Positions 10,230-21,305 of a stretch of DNA of 64,000 nucleotides are shown piece by piece. The notes below the pieces were generated by a model. That model did not search any database. It saw only the letters and a program-made list of their open reading frames with translations, and was not told where the DNA came from. The position numbers were made by a program, and so were the translations under genes. The stretch is from Phlyctochytrium arcticum (lineage: Eukaryota > Chytridiomycota > Chytridiomycetes > Chytridiales > Chytridiaceae). Position 1 is the first letter of the stretch. Every line of letters begins with the position of its first letter. The DNA lies in contig JAHLKI010000035.1 in assembly GCA_025602905.1 (NCBI GenBank), positions 62,001 through 126,000 of the forward strand, written 5' to 3'.

Positions 10230-10553
10230 GTTTCTCCCACGAAGTCTATCTCAAAAACCCACTCCACAGTAACTCAAAACCTACCAAGTAAAAAACCCAG
10301 TCTACCAAAATCATCTCTAGGAATCCGTGTCTGTCCCTAATATGTATGCAGCGTATATGCATGTGCCTGCCCATCGAAATACACATTTCTCCCACGGGGT
10401 CTAGCTCCGGAAAAGCTAAAACCCATTTACTGGTAGCCAAAAATTATCAAGTAAAGAACCTACTATACCGAAATCATCCAAGGAATCCGGTTCCGGCAAC
10501 GTTCGATGTCCATAACGTATGTGCATGTCCCTGGCCGCCAAAATGCATGTCAA
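10230..10553. repeat. Diverged tandem duplication, ~160-bp unit
   Basis: Unit 1 (about 10230-10388) and unit 2 (about 10389-10553) share TTTCTCCCACG, AAAACCCA, TACCAAAATCATC/TACCGAAATCATC, GGAATCCG and TATGTGCATG-like blocks in the same order and spacing. The copies are perhaps 65-75% alike by eye. The unit starts exactly where dispersed repeat copy 2 ends. Confidence 0.65.
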
Positions 10554-11214
10554 AACTTGGGTGGATATTTTGTTGGTTTTCGCGTCGCTGGTATGAAGGA
10601 GGACTCCAGTGCGATTCTCGTTTTGGTGGTGGAAGTCCTTAATTGGGATGTTTGGCAGCCCAAAATGGCATAAATGACTCGGACTCGTCTGGCCTGTAGG
10701 AGTTGATTTGATGGATCTGCATAGTCGGAAAATATCGGAAGAGCTCTTCTGGCAAGCTCAAAAAATGGTTGCCCCGGGGTAGCCCCTCATTGCCCGCAAA
10801 GCACGCACGGCTGCCGGCAAGGACTCTGAGCAGGAAGCAACTCTGAAGAAACTGAATTATAGAGAAGTTCAAAAAACGTGTAGAAGTGTCTCCCCAGACA
10901 AGAGTACTGGAATTAGCCAATACCATCTGACTTTGAATTGCCTTGGCCGATCCCAAAGCCCGATATACGTCGATCCAAAAATCACCCGTGCAAGAAAAGC
11001 GGCGAGGGCGCCGGGGACGCTGGATAAACTGATTGGAGCCTGCAAAACTTTCTCATTTCCGGCACAAGAAAATATTTATAGTTTATAGATAAATGTACAA
11101 AAGCGTAAAGCTTAAATCACAAAAATGAGTGTGGGCGGGTGATAGTGGAGAGGGAATGGATGAGAGGTGTGTGTATGGGATGAAGGAGATGGAGCGACAT
11201 TAGACGCAGAGCAT
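10554..11214. other. Intergenic; 3' flank of SAH1
   Basis: One minus-strand ORF of 105 codons (10639-10956) has no recognised motif. The AT-rich segment 11060-11130 next to the SAH1 stop codon is the probable 3' UTR and polyadenylation region of that gene. Confidence 0.5.
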
Positions 11215-12694
11215 CTAGTATCGGTAGTGTTCGGGCTTGAAGGGACCGGCGGCAGAGATGCCGAGGTACTCGGACTGCTTGTTGGACATGACAGTGAGCT
11301 TGACTCCGAGCTTGCCAAGATGGGCGGCGGCAACCTCCTCGTCGAGCTTCTTGGGCAGAATGTGGACACCGACAGGGTAGGACTTGTGGTCGGTCCAGAG
11401 GGCAATCTGGGCAAGGACCTGGTTGGAGAAGGAGTTGGACATGACAAAAGATGGGTGACCGGTGGCACATCCGAGGTTGACGAGACGTCCGTCAGCCAAG
11501 AGAATAATGTGACGGCCGTTCTTGAGCTCGTAACGGTCGACCTGGGGCTTGATGTTGACCTTCTTGGCGGCGTTGGCCTTCAACCAAGCGACGTCGATTT
11601 CAATGTCAAAGTGACCAATGTTGCAGACGATAGAGTCGTCCTTCATGCGGGAGAAGTGCTCGCCAGTGATAATGTCACGGCATCCGGTGGTGGTAACAAA
11701 GATGTTACCCTCCTCAACGGCATCTTCCATGGTGGTAACCTCGTGACCTTCCATGGTGGCCTGAAGGGCGTTGATGGGGTCGATCTCGGTAACAATGACA
11801 CGGGCACCCATACCCTTGAGGGCGGCGGCGCAACCCTTGCCGACATCACCGTATCCGGCAACAACACCGACCTTGCCAGCAATCATGACATCGGTGGCAC
11901 GCTTGATACCGTCGATGAGGGACTCACGGCAACCGTACAAGTTGTCGAACTTTGACTTTGTGACAGAGTCGTTGACGTTAATGGCGGGGATCTTGAGCTT
12001 GTTCTCCTTGACCATGCGGTACAAGTTGTGGACACCGGTGGTGGTCTCCTCAGAGACACCACGGATACCGGCGAGGAGCTCAGGGTACTTCTCGTGGACG
12101 AGGAGGGTGAGGTCACCACCGTCGTCGAGGATCATGTTGGGGGCTTCACCGTTCTTGAAGGCCTTCAACTGCTGCTCGAGACACCAGCTGTACTCCTCAT
12201 CGGTCTCTCCCTTCCAGGCAAAGACGGGGATACCTAGAAAGACATTCTTTAGAACCAAGCTCGCGAGGAAAATCCAGCATAAACAATAAACTCACCGACA
12301 GCGGCCATGGCGGCAGCGGCGTGGTCTTGGGTGGAGAAGATGTTGCAAGAGGTCCAGGTAAGCTCAGCACCGAGGTGGATGAGGGTCTCCATAAGGACAG
12401 CGGTCTGGATAGTCATGTGGAGACATCCAGCGACACGGGCACCAGTGAGGGGCTTTGATTTTCCGTACTTTTCACGGAGCGTCATGAGACCGGGCATTTC
12501 GTTCTCGGCAATCTCAATCTCCTTGCGACCGTAGTCGGCGAGGGTAATGTCGGCTGGTTGAACGAGAGAATATCAGCACAAGTGTTCTTTTTGAATTTTG
12601 CGAGATGTACGAGGGCCATCTCGTCGCCGAGATCACTCCGAGATCGCGCACGCGTAGGAGGTGGTTACTCACCAACTTTGTACTGCTGAACCAT
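11215..12694 (-). CDS. SAH1: S-adenosyl-L-homocysteine hydrolase
   Basis: Adenosylhomocysteinase: NAD-dependent reversible hydrolysis of S-adenosylhomocysteine to adenosine and homocysteine, clearing the inhibitor of methyltransferases. Three exons: 12673-12694 (MVQQYKV), 12296-12553 and 11215-12233, with introns GTGAGT...CCAG and GTGAGT...CTAG. The spliced protein is 432 aa, the usual length for the family. Visible motifs: [27 protein letters not shown], the NAD-binding [25 protein letters not shown], and the C-terminal KPEHYRY, whose Lys/Tyr reach the partner subunit's NAD site in the tetramer. The tiny first exon of seven codons is fixed by frame and by the conserved ADITLADYG that follows. 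Cytosolic. It shares a ~1 kb divergent upstream region with APN1. Confidence 0.97.
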
Positions 12695-13714
12695 GATGGG
12701 CAAAGTGTGTGTTGTTTGGGGGGTGTAAGGTGAGGAGGTTGGGAAGGTTGCGAGACGGGGGGGAAAGAGCGAGCTTTCGGGCCTTTTATTGTTTTGCTGG
12801 ATGTCCGGGCGGTCCGGCTGCTGCCGCTGCGGAGGGGCCCAAGGGGTCCGTGTGGCTGTGCCATGGCGCGCGCTGATTGGCTGGCGCGGGTCAAATTGAG
12901 CCCAAAATGGGTATATTGCGGTTGAGAACGTTGTTTTCAAAAAAAAGATTCCCACGCGCCGCACGCCAGTTGTTGGGGGCAGCTCATTTACGCTGCTTTA
13001 GGCCATGTTGTGCGCAGTTGTTTGATTCGTAGCGGCAGCTTCGGGGCCAAAACTCTAAACGCTGATTCATTATTGACTTTTAATTTTCATTTGACTCGGG
13101 GGCCTTTCGTCGTCGCTCTCGATGAGTCTCGATCTGCACGACTATAAAAGGGCCTACTCGTTTAGTCTGGGCATATGGTTGGAAGCAGGGTTCAGTATTA
13201 GGTTCGCAGCGGCCCAGTCACCCCACACTTTAGCAGTGGGGATCGGCCAGGGGAGGGGATCGGCATCGAGACGAGACTTGCCGCCAACGACTTTGAGGAT
13301 CCATATATCATACTTCTTGCGACGACTGCCGCTGTTTTGTGAATGAATGAATAAAAGGGAATGCATGAAAGAGGGAATCGGCGATGAAATAGGTTGGGTA
13401 TTAGGGAAACGAATGCAGACACCACTATCCGTGTATCCTTGGGAAGCGGGTTTGAATAGCGTCGAATCTGTGATTTACGCCCTTGGTTAGATGCAAGTTG
13501 GGACGGATATTATGATATGTGTGATGTGTGTTGGGTACCGGTATCAGAGCACTTCTGAGTATAAACAAAAACACGTCAAGTATAAAGAGTGAGAGATCAC
13601 CCCAGAGAGATCACCGAGAATAAGATGTCGATCGAGCAAACATTGTCAAAGAGTTTTCTCCTCGTATAAATTGAACTTGAAAACGAGACAGATTTTGTGT
13701 ACAGTACTATATAC
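12695..13714. promoter_or_regulatory. Divergent intergenic region SAH1 / APN1
   Basis: About 1 kb between two divergently transcribed start codons, with no supported gene. The SAH1-proximal part (12780-12900) is GC-rich; the APN1-proximal part is AT-rich with a possible TATA-like ATAAAT-type stretch near 13665. Specific factor sites cannot be assigned by eye. Confidence 0.45.
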
Positions 13715-15514
13715 ATGCTACGAGCCCTTTTTCGGCAAAAGCATCTCCCAATTCAACTCGCTTGCTTTCCAATGGCCAGCTCACCCCAGAGATCAGTCCG
13801 GATTACTTCAATAGCGACAAGCACAACTACATCGGTATTAGCCACTACCATCACGGAAACAAAGAGGACCATCGATACAAGCACAGACACTGCAAAAGAT
13901 ATGTTGACGGTGGATGAAGTCAAGGTGGAGGGTTCGGGCAAGCGACCTCTAGTGACTGCTGATGATTCGGGTAGCGAACTATCCGATGTCGCATCCCAGA
14001 GCTCTGATTCCGATGCGGCTAGTAGCAGTAAGCCGCCGCCGCCCAAGCGAGCAAAGAGTGTGAAAGCAGAGCCCGTTAAGAGGGTCACTCGGAAATCTGC
14101 TGCCGTGCCAATCAAGGAGGAATCAAAAGTCCAAACAGAAGTAGATGTCAAGATCAAGGAGAAACCATCGCCAAGGAAGAAAAGGGCGGCGGCAGCAGCG
14201 GTCAAAGATGATATGAAGGATGAAGACAAGAAAGATATAATCAAAGATGAAGAGAAGGACACTCATGAGGAGACATCCGTTTTGGATGATGCTGTTCCCA
14301 TAAAGAAGACTCCTGCGAAACGGAAGGCAGCTGCAAGCAAAAAGAAGACTGCCCCCGCACCTGCTGAAACGACCGAAGACGGCACAGAGCCCCAGGAAGC
14401 AAAACCTAAAAAGCCTCGGCCACCCAAAAAGATTGTCATCCCCGACAACCTGGACACGGCAGCAATGTGGGAGCGGGCCGATAAGTGCGGCAAATACGTC
14501 GGTGCCCATGTCAGTGCCGCCGGAGGTGCCCACAACGCTGTTATAGAAAGTGTCGAGTACGGGTAAGTTTTTCGTTGGACAAATACCAGTAATTTCCCTC
14601 ACAACTGTCTCACTCTTAAACACAGCGGAACCGCATTTGCCCTCTTTGTCCGCAACCAACGCCGTTGGATTTCCCCACCTATACCCGAGGACCAAATCAC
14701 CGGTTTCGAACAAGTCAAAACCATCGCCCATTTCGTCGGTCGAACATTACCCGCCCACTTATCTTCCATATCCGCAGACCGATCCCTCAACTTGATTCTT
14801 CCTCACGGATCGTATCTCATCAATTTGGCCCATGCAGATGAGGAGCGCATGCTGCAGGCCTTTGAGGGGTTTTTGGATGAGTTGAAACGGTGCGAGTCGC
14901 TCGGCATCAACCTCTACAATTTCCAGTAAGTCTTTGGTTCGTGTTCCATTCACTTCAAGCTAAAGCGATATGATTGATGTAGTCCCGGTGCAGCCCTCGA
15001 CCAACCCCGCCCAGACGCCATCCAACGCATCTCCGCCGCCATCAACAAAGCCCACACCCAAACCTCCTTCATCACCGTCGTGCTCGAAAACACGGCCGGC
15101 GGGGGCTCAACCCTCGGCGTCACATTCCAAGAACTGGCCGACATTATCGACGGCGTAAAAGATAAATCCCGGGTTGGAGTTTGTCTGGATACGTGCCACA
15201 TGTTTGCTGCCGGGTACGATATCCGCACCCGGGATACGTACGAGGCCTCCATGGCCGAATTCGAACAAGTCGTCGGGTTCAAGTACCTCAAAGCCATGCA
15301 CATCAACGACTCAAAACAACCATTCAACTCGAAAAAGGACCGGCATGAGCATCTGGGGAAAGGCGAGATTGGCTGGGACGCGTTCAAGTTTATCATGAAT
15401 GATGAGCGGTTGAATGGCGTGCCATTGATTTTGGAGACGCCGGAACGGGATGGTGGCAAATATTATAAAGTAGAGATCGATGCGTTGTATGATCTAGTTG
15501 GCAAAGCAGACTAG
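13715..15514 (+). CDS. APN1: AP endonuclease, endonuclease IV family
   Basis: Class II apurinic/apyrimidinic endonuclease and 3'-phosphodiesterase of base-excision repair. Exons 13715-14562, 14626-14925 and 14983-15514 (introns GTAAGT...ACAG and GTAAGT...GTAG) give 559 aa from the first ATG. The nuclease domain starts at YVGAHVSAAGG; other Nfo/Apn1 signatures are NLYNFHPG (created by splicing), VLENTAGGG, GVCLDTCHMFAAGYD, HINDSK and LETPERDG, carrying the Zn-ligand His, Asp and Glu residues. The ~250-residue N-terminal extension is Lys/Glu/Ser-rich with NLS-like KPPPPKRAK and is longer than in yeast Apn1, which has its NLS at the C-terminus. The first Met is followed by LRALFRQKHLPIQ, a plausible mitochondrial presequence; a second in-frame ATG at 13772 would omit it. 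Confidence 0.95.
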
Positions 15515-15692
15515 ACCATCCATCTCTCCCATTTCGCTATTCTGTTTTTTGGTGTATATAGTCATCATTTTTCACCACTCCAATATACGTTTGCTAGACT
15601 AGAACTAGCGAATATTCTACGCGTATGCAATCGCCCCTAAACTTCCTAAACTAATTAAAAAAATATGAAAACTAACACAAGAAACAAAACTT
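15515..15692. terminator. Convergent 3' ends of APN1 and the dsRBD gene
   Basis: 178 bp separate the two stop codons. The sequence is AT-rich with several TATA/AATATA-like stretches, suitable for polyadenylation on both strands. No AATAAA hexamer stands out. Confidence 0.4.
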
Positions 15693-18600
15693 CTACTCGA
15701 TCGGGATCTTGACATGCCATTTAGCACCCTGCGTTCCCAGACACTGAACATCAACGCCCATCAACTCGACCAAAATCGAATGCGAGAAGCGAGCCCGCGC
15801 CTTGACGACAACCGGCAACAATTCATCCACGGCCGCATTCAGTCGGTTCAAATACAACACCTGCCGTTCTTTAAGGACGTCAGGGTCAGATGCAGCGTTA
15901 TGATTACGTCCGTTTTCGGCTGAAAGGTAGGTGGCCAGTGAGCAACTTAATGCGTGGGTCAGGCGACGGACCCAGCGGTCCACGTCTTCCATTGTGGTTG
16001 TGTCGTCGAGGAGCATACCGTCCGTGCTGGATGTCGTGAGTTTACCCAGAACGGTGGGGATCATGAACGGGTACGGCTCATCAAAGGCTGTGATGGCTAG
16101 AAACAAATGTGTTGGGCTCAATCATTGCAGACTGGGCGGGAAGTGACTTACAAGCTTGTAGAGAAATGAGCGGCTTGGCCGGTGAAAGCTCAATCTTGTC
16201 GGGGACGTACAAACTGTACACACACCGCGGCGTAAACTCGCCCTCCTAACAACCAGTCAATCCAACGTCAACATCTTTAGAGATACCATCGACTTACAAA
16301 TTCGGCTCTCGTCTTGACCTGTTTGGCGAAAAGTCGCAGATCGGACCAGGCGGCCGAAGCCTCGAGCATCCAATCATGGCTGCCAACAATCGTATCCTTA
16401 ATGGAAAGCGACTCCCATCCAGATTCAATCTGTAACACAACAGCCTGGAACACGTCTTCTACAGATTGGGTTTGGAGTTCCTAACAAGCAAACATCAGAA
16501 AATGCCCGGCTACGTCTTGCAATTGCGGCGGGTTTACCTCAGTATACTTTTGCACCACCAAATGTTCTAGAGCTCGGGCCAGGGCTTCCTGATGAGGGCT
16601 AACCAGCCAGCAAGCCCAGTACTTGGTGAGTCGGATCAAGTCCCGGATATTGGCAGCGGCGCCAGACTTTTGGGCAAGTTGGTCCAGATAGGCACCGTAC
16701 AATTCACGGGTCGAGGCGACGGCTATATTCTTGTTAATATTCCTCATCAACGCTGAGAATAACGTGATGTACATACTGGCAGCAGTCAAATGAGGCAGAG
16801 GTGCCGAACAATGGTCGTAAACTTGATCTCCATTCAAATCGACGCCGGGAACAACGCGGATATGCAATATCTTGTCACAGGAAAAGAATCAACTGTTTGT
16901 CCACTGCATTAAATCCACCGGAAATTCATATACCTGCAAACCAAGATGGGTCAATCCACCCTCTACACCATTCCACCAAATATCCTCATTTTGGTCGCCC
17001 AGCCCCTTGGCGAACTCGTAAAATTGGACTCCAGCGACGGCCAATTTTGCCTTCATATCTTCAGCGGTCGTGTCAGGTTTGAGCAAGAGAGGGACCAATG
17101 TGATGTTGTAGTAGCAGGGAAGAGTAGTGTTGCTAAAAAAGAAAAATGAGCTAAATGTGATTGATGGGATCAGAATGGAAAACGTACGATGCCAAATCTC
17201 CACCGTAAACGACATCGCACTTGAGACCGTCTTTAAGAGATTGTACAAAATAGTCGACAATTTCTTTGGTGTACTGGAGTTGTTCCGCTGTGGGTGTGAT
17301 GTTGGACAGGACATTACTAAAAGAGTAGCGATGAGTTTAAACACTAAGGAAATGGTAACACGCTCAAAAGATTTACGTGAAGGTGTTCTTTGGAGACAAT
17401 TTGAGGAGATCAAATTCTTGACGGTACGAAGCCTCATTTTTCAATTTCTTGACGGCTCCACCAGCTGCCGCAAGAGATGGATCTTCCTCTCGCTCACGAG
17501 TTTCAGCCGAATTCTCCTCCATGGCTTCACCGTCCTCTTCGCCTTCAGCCTGAGCGCATTTCTGGGCAATGAGGACATTAAACGCGAGCTTGGCGGCCTC
17601 CAACTTGGCGTCCTTCTTGCGAGTAAAGCATCGGGATGTGGGCATCTGCTGGCCCGCAACTTTGAAGAAACACACGAATCCACCGGTTTTGGTCTGCGGG
17701 TACGGCTCAACGTGCCAGGCCTTTTTGGAAGTCATCTCGTACAGCATGTTGACGTAGTTTCTAGGGCCATCCGGCGTGGTTCCTGGCGACGCAGTGGGTG
17801 ATGGGGCAGGACTCAATGCGGCGGTGGGCGTGTTGCTTCCAGGATCAGAAATGCTCAAAGTCTCGATATCGGGCATGGCCGTTACCGCGTCCGGATTCAT
17901 TTCCAGAGGAATATTGTGCGCAGTGAGGGCGGCTTGGGCGGCATGCTCCTGGGCCAAGTGTTTGGTTTGACTGACACGAGACCAGGGTGCACTGACCCCG
18001 TTCACACTGTACGTGCACTGGTGCCCAAAGGCCGAAGATTTCATGACCATCTTGGCTTCCCATCCACGTGCAGCGCAAGCTTGCTCCAAACACAGAATAG
18101 GATTGAAAGTAGCTGGCCCAGTATGAGTCTCGTCGTCAAGTTCTTGCCTGATTGTGTTTTGGAGGCCCTTGAGCCCAATCTCGGCCACCAATGCTTTGGC
18201 ACCTTTTTTGCTGGAACACCACGGACCGAGAAACATTTCTTCCTGTAAGCGGAGCGTGGCCCGGAATCCCTGAACGCCAGCCTCGAAATCAAATTCCGGA
18301 ATTATCTGGCACTTGTTGCAGAATTGCATCAACTCTGCAACGGGACTTGACGACGGCCCCTTGGGGGTCGTTGGCATAGCATGTGCGGGAGATTGGTGCA
18401 CAGGTTCGGGAGCCGGTGGCGGATCATCAGGGAGATTATCGGGAATGTTTTCCTCGATGCCAGGAAACAACTCTCTCGTAGCTTCAGACTTGGACAGCTC
18501 AATGACAAGAGCGAGCGCAGCAGCTAAAGTAAATATACTGTTCAGAATCCCCACTCGGCTGTACAATCTGAAAGAAAATAGAACACCTACCTTCCTTTGC

Positions 18601-18849
18601 AGCAGCTTTTGATGGGTAAGGAGGAACCCTTCTTCCAACCGCCGCGATATTCTTCCAGCGCGCCGTACCCTGAAAACCGAGAACATGAGTGGTGGGGCAA
18701 CTGACGGCGTCAATCGAGTATCGAGGTAATTCATAGCTGTTCCAAAAAAATGTCAATCGATAGATCAGAAATACCACTTGCGGTTTCACTTCGTACCCGT
18801 GATTCTGGCACTCCTCATTCATGACACCAATGAAGTTCTTGGCGGACAT
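15693..18849 (-). CDS. Four-dsRBD protein with OAS-like (2'-5' oligoadenylate synthetase-like) region
   Basis: Ten exons: 18797-18849, 18591-18736, 17377-18523, 17188-17316, 16934-17132, 16777-16870, 16538-16722, 16298-16480, 16152-16245, 15693-16096, giving 877 aa with all phases agreeing. Four dsRNA-binding domains are visible at residues about 5-76, 126-186, 205-268 and 321-385; the first and last are the clearest, ending PSKAAAKEAAALAL and KDAKLEAAKLAFNVL. From about 450 the chain resembles OAS-type nucleotidyltransferases: VVYGGDLAS at the G-G/S motif, RVVPGVDL, IRDLIRLTKYWACWLV (compare the OAS helix ending LIRLVKHWY), then ALEHLVVQKYTE. The metal-binding D-x-D expected after the GG motif reads N-I-T, so catalysis is probably lost. 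dsRNA binding is well supported; the OAS relationship is my motif-level judgement. Alternative: another NTase/DZF-like fold as in ILF3. Confidence 0.72.
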
Positions 18850-19259
18850 TTTGGCGTTGCAGCTTGTGGGGTTAAATGTATTCTGTGGGTTGCAAGCTTG
18901 GGGATTGCTGTTGCCAGTCTCAGTTCAAACTCCGTCAAGTTTTGGCTTGGTGATAACATCGGTGTTTGTTTATAATATCTCAACTGTGAGACGTGTCTCA
19001 CCAGCGCTCGAGATTTTTTGAAAAGGCTTATAATAGTGTGGCGGCGGAAAGTAATGGCATATACATACACACAGCTATCCTACAGGAGCCGCCAGCACCA
19101 ACTGATTGAGAACCCTCCCGTCTAGGTCATCTACCGAGGTAGACCCAGCGTAAACTGACTCGGAAAAAGCTTTGATCTAGCTACTAGACACATTATACAT
19201 GCAATATATAACGGTTGGTAGAACCGGATAATGCATCCACCACTACGCGAGAAATCCTA

Positions 19260-19603
19260 CTAGGCCGGTGTCCGAATCTCTTGGTGGCTGTGAACCTGAA
19301 TCTTGCCGTCGGGAGCGAATAACCGGGTGGATTCCCAAGTCGGAGGATCTTCGGATACTATGTACAATACATTGATCAGCTTTAAACAGAAAGAGAAGGG
19401 GTAATGGCAAACATTCACGAGCCTTACCTGCAATCGCAGTAGCATAATAGCTGAACTGGAAGCTTGCCCATTCATCACTGGCTCAGAGCAGCGAGTTGCA
19501 CCATCGGGAGGACGTGGACCCATGCACCACCAAATCGTCATTTTCAGATATACTGGTGAACGAGGCGCAGGTCTAAAAAAGCAGGGGGACGTTGAGGAGA
19601 CAT
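19260..19603 (-). CDS. Possible small spliced gene, unknown protein
   Basis: A tentative model joins three short exons on the minus strand: an ATG at 19603 (MSPQRPPAFLDLR), a middle exon reading DEWASFQFSYYATAIA, and a last exon ending at 19260 with VHSHQEIRTPA. The last intron (GTAAGG...ACATAG) is convincing. The first (GTATAT...GCCAG) is weaker. The product would be about 65 aa and I recognise no family. It lies between the dsRBD gene and the Mak32-like gene, on the same strand. It could equally be a remnant or part of an untranslated transcript. Confidence 0.3.
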
Positions 19604-19869
19604 GCCTTTTATAGACGGAGCGTGGGAACATTTGCCACCTTGTTTATCGATAACAAACGCGCGTCGTTTATCTATGCCACTCTTTTTCACCGCCACACTA
19701 TGTGCGTCTCATCAGTGTCTGATTCGAGAAAGAAAAAAAAAATGAAGGAATGAAACCAGTCTTATCCTAATATACAAATGAACAATAGTTGTGCATGTCC
19801 ATGTTGAAAGCAAGCTGGATTTTATGTGCAATCAAGCAGATAAAGATGCTATACAGTTCAAGCGAGAGA

Positions 19870-21028
19870 TCATATCTGCAATGATTGCAATCGAGCTTCG
19901 GCCCTTTCATCGTCAAGAATTGCAGGGCAGCCAATCTGTTCGACAGTAAAGCTTGCACTCACTGCACCATACTTGGCTGCTTCTACAGCGTCCTTCGTCC
20001 TGGCAAATCCGACCATAAATCCACCCATAAACGAGTTTCCGGCACCGGTTACGTCTTTCACACGGTCTTGTTGATCAGGACCCCAGACAGCCGGAACGAG
20101 GGTGCCTGGCTCATCAGATTCCACCACCAAGCATCCGTGTTGTGCTGCCCGGATCACAAAAATCGGTCGCCGACCCTTTTCGGCGATCTTGGCCACACTT
20201 TCGGTCAAGCAGGTCGCCAGCGTCTGCAAGTCATTCAGAACATTTGGGCGGTCCGAACTTGATAGGTCTGGCGAAACACCTTTGGCCAAACTTTGGGTTT
20301 CTTCGTGATTTGGGGACACAACATCCACCATCAAGCAAGCTTGTAAAAAGTCTGTCCAGTGACTGGATGTACAAGAGTCGGGTGATGGCTCCCATACAAT
20401 GAAGGGAAGGGACGTCCTCTTGGCAGCAAGCGTTTTGAATTTGTGGATCCAATCCGTAAGTCTTGCCGGCGACATCAGCAAATGCACATACTCCACCGAT
20501 GAGAACCAGCTAGGAGGGAATTGTTCAGGTGAGACTCGGAAGTGATTGATGTACGAATCTGCATCAAAAATGTCAACATGTGCGGTATTGTTAGCGACAT
20601 GTCTCAAAACCTTCTGGGGTCTGAAACTTGAAGCTGCGATGTCCGGGATTCTCGTCGCTCCCGAAAACATTCCAAGCTCGCGGTTGCTTCTCATTTGGTA
20701 TCAATCGTTTTTCAAGAGTAATGTCCAGTGCCGTCAATGCATCATGCACGTCCGATGGGCAGTCTTCACCAATGTTGCAAACATACGATAGCAGCCTAGA
20801 AGATGGTGGAGGAAGCCATATTCGTGCACCTGTGCTTCCGTTGCGAGGTTGAGCTCAAGAACGGATAGTTACAACTCCGGGAAGCAAGTGCAGACTCGCA
20901 GCAAGCGTACCAAAAATGGCGTGTATGCCTCCACCGCCGAGAACACCAAGAACCTCGGTTTTGTCCGCAAAGCGAATGTCGTCTATTATAAGTGATCCGC
21001 CACTTGTGAACGTCGGTCCGGCCTCCAT
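19870..21028 (-). CDS. Mak32-like PfkB-family protein
   Basis: PfkB (ribokinase) fold protein closest in pattern to yeast Mak32, a protein required for maintenance of the M1 double-stranded RNA killer satellite. Exons 20911-21028, 20611-20829 and 19870-20558 give 341 aa (yeast Mak32 is 363). N-terminus LGVLGGGGIHAIFGARIWLP is the glycine-rich substrate region; the C-terminal PfkB signature reads DVTGAGNSFMGGF. Canonical sugar kinases have GAGD at this place, where Asp is the catalytic base. Here it is Asn, as I recall for the Mak32 group, so phosphotransfer activity is doubtful. Introns are GTACGC...CACAG and GTTTTG...GCAG, the latter with a GCTAAC branch site. Divergent from POL2, with 277 bp between starts. 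Confidence 0.8.
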
Positions 21029-21305
21029 ATTTGCTGGTGATAGCACTAGTTGGGAATAAGAATGACTTTGCAGGTCCAGGAATTTTTCAGTGTGAACCAT
21101 TTTGACATGTCAGATCCAAGCAGATCCACCGTGCATCCATACGCGACGTCCGAGACCTTCGGACGTACACGTAAGTTTCGCTGGAAGATCCGACACCAAA
21201 CCGCGAGCATTCTGCAGGCCAAGACTTCCAAAGCACAACCACAAAGTAGTCTTCAGAAGTCTCAAAATAACGAACTGGCACCTTATGCAGAGAGTCTAGA
21301 ACAGC
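21029..21305. promoter_or_regulatory. Bidirectional promoter, Mak32-like / POL2
   Basis: 277 bp between two divergent ATG codons. It contains an ACGCG core at about 21141-21145, the heart of the MCB element bound by MBF at G1/S genes in yeasts. One short match is weak evidence. Confidence 0.35.

Noticed and set aside
11167..11955. 262-codon + strand ORF opposite SAH1
   Set aside because: Antisense shadow of SAH1. The Val/Gly/Leu-rich translation reflects the conserved SAH1 codons.
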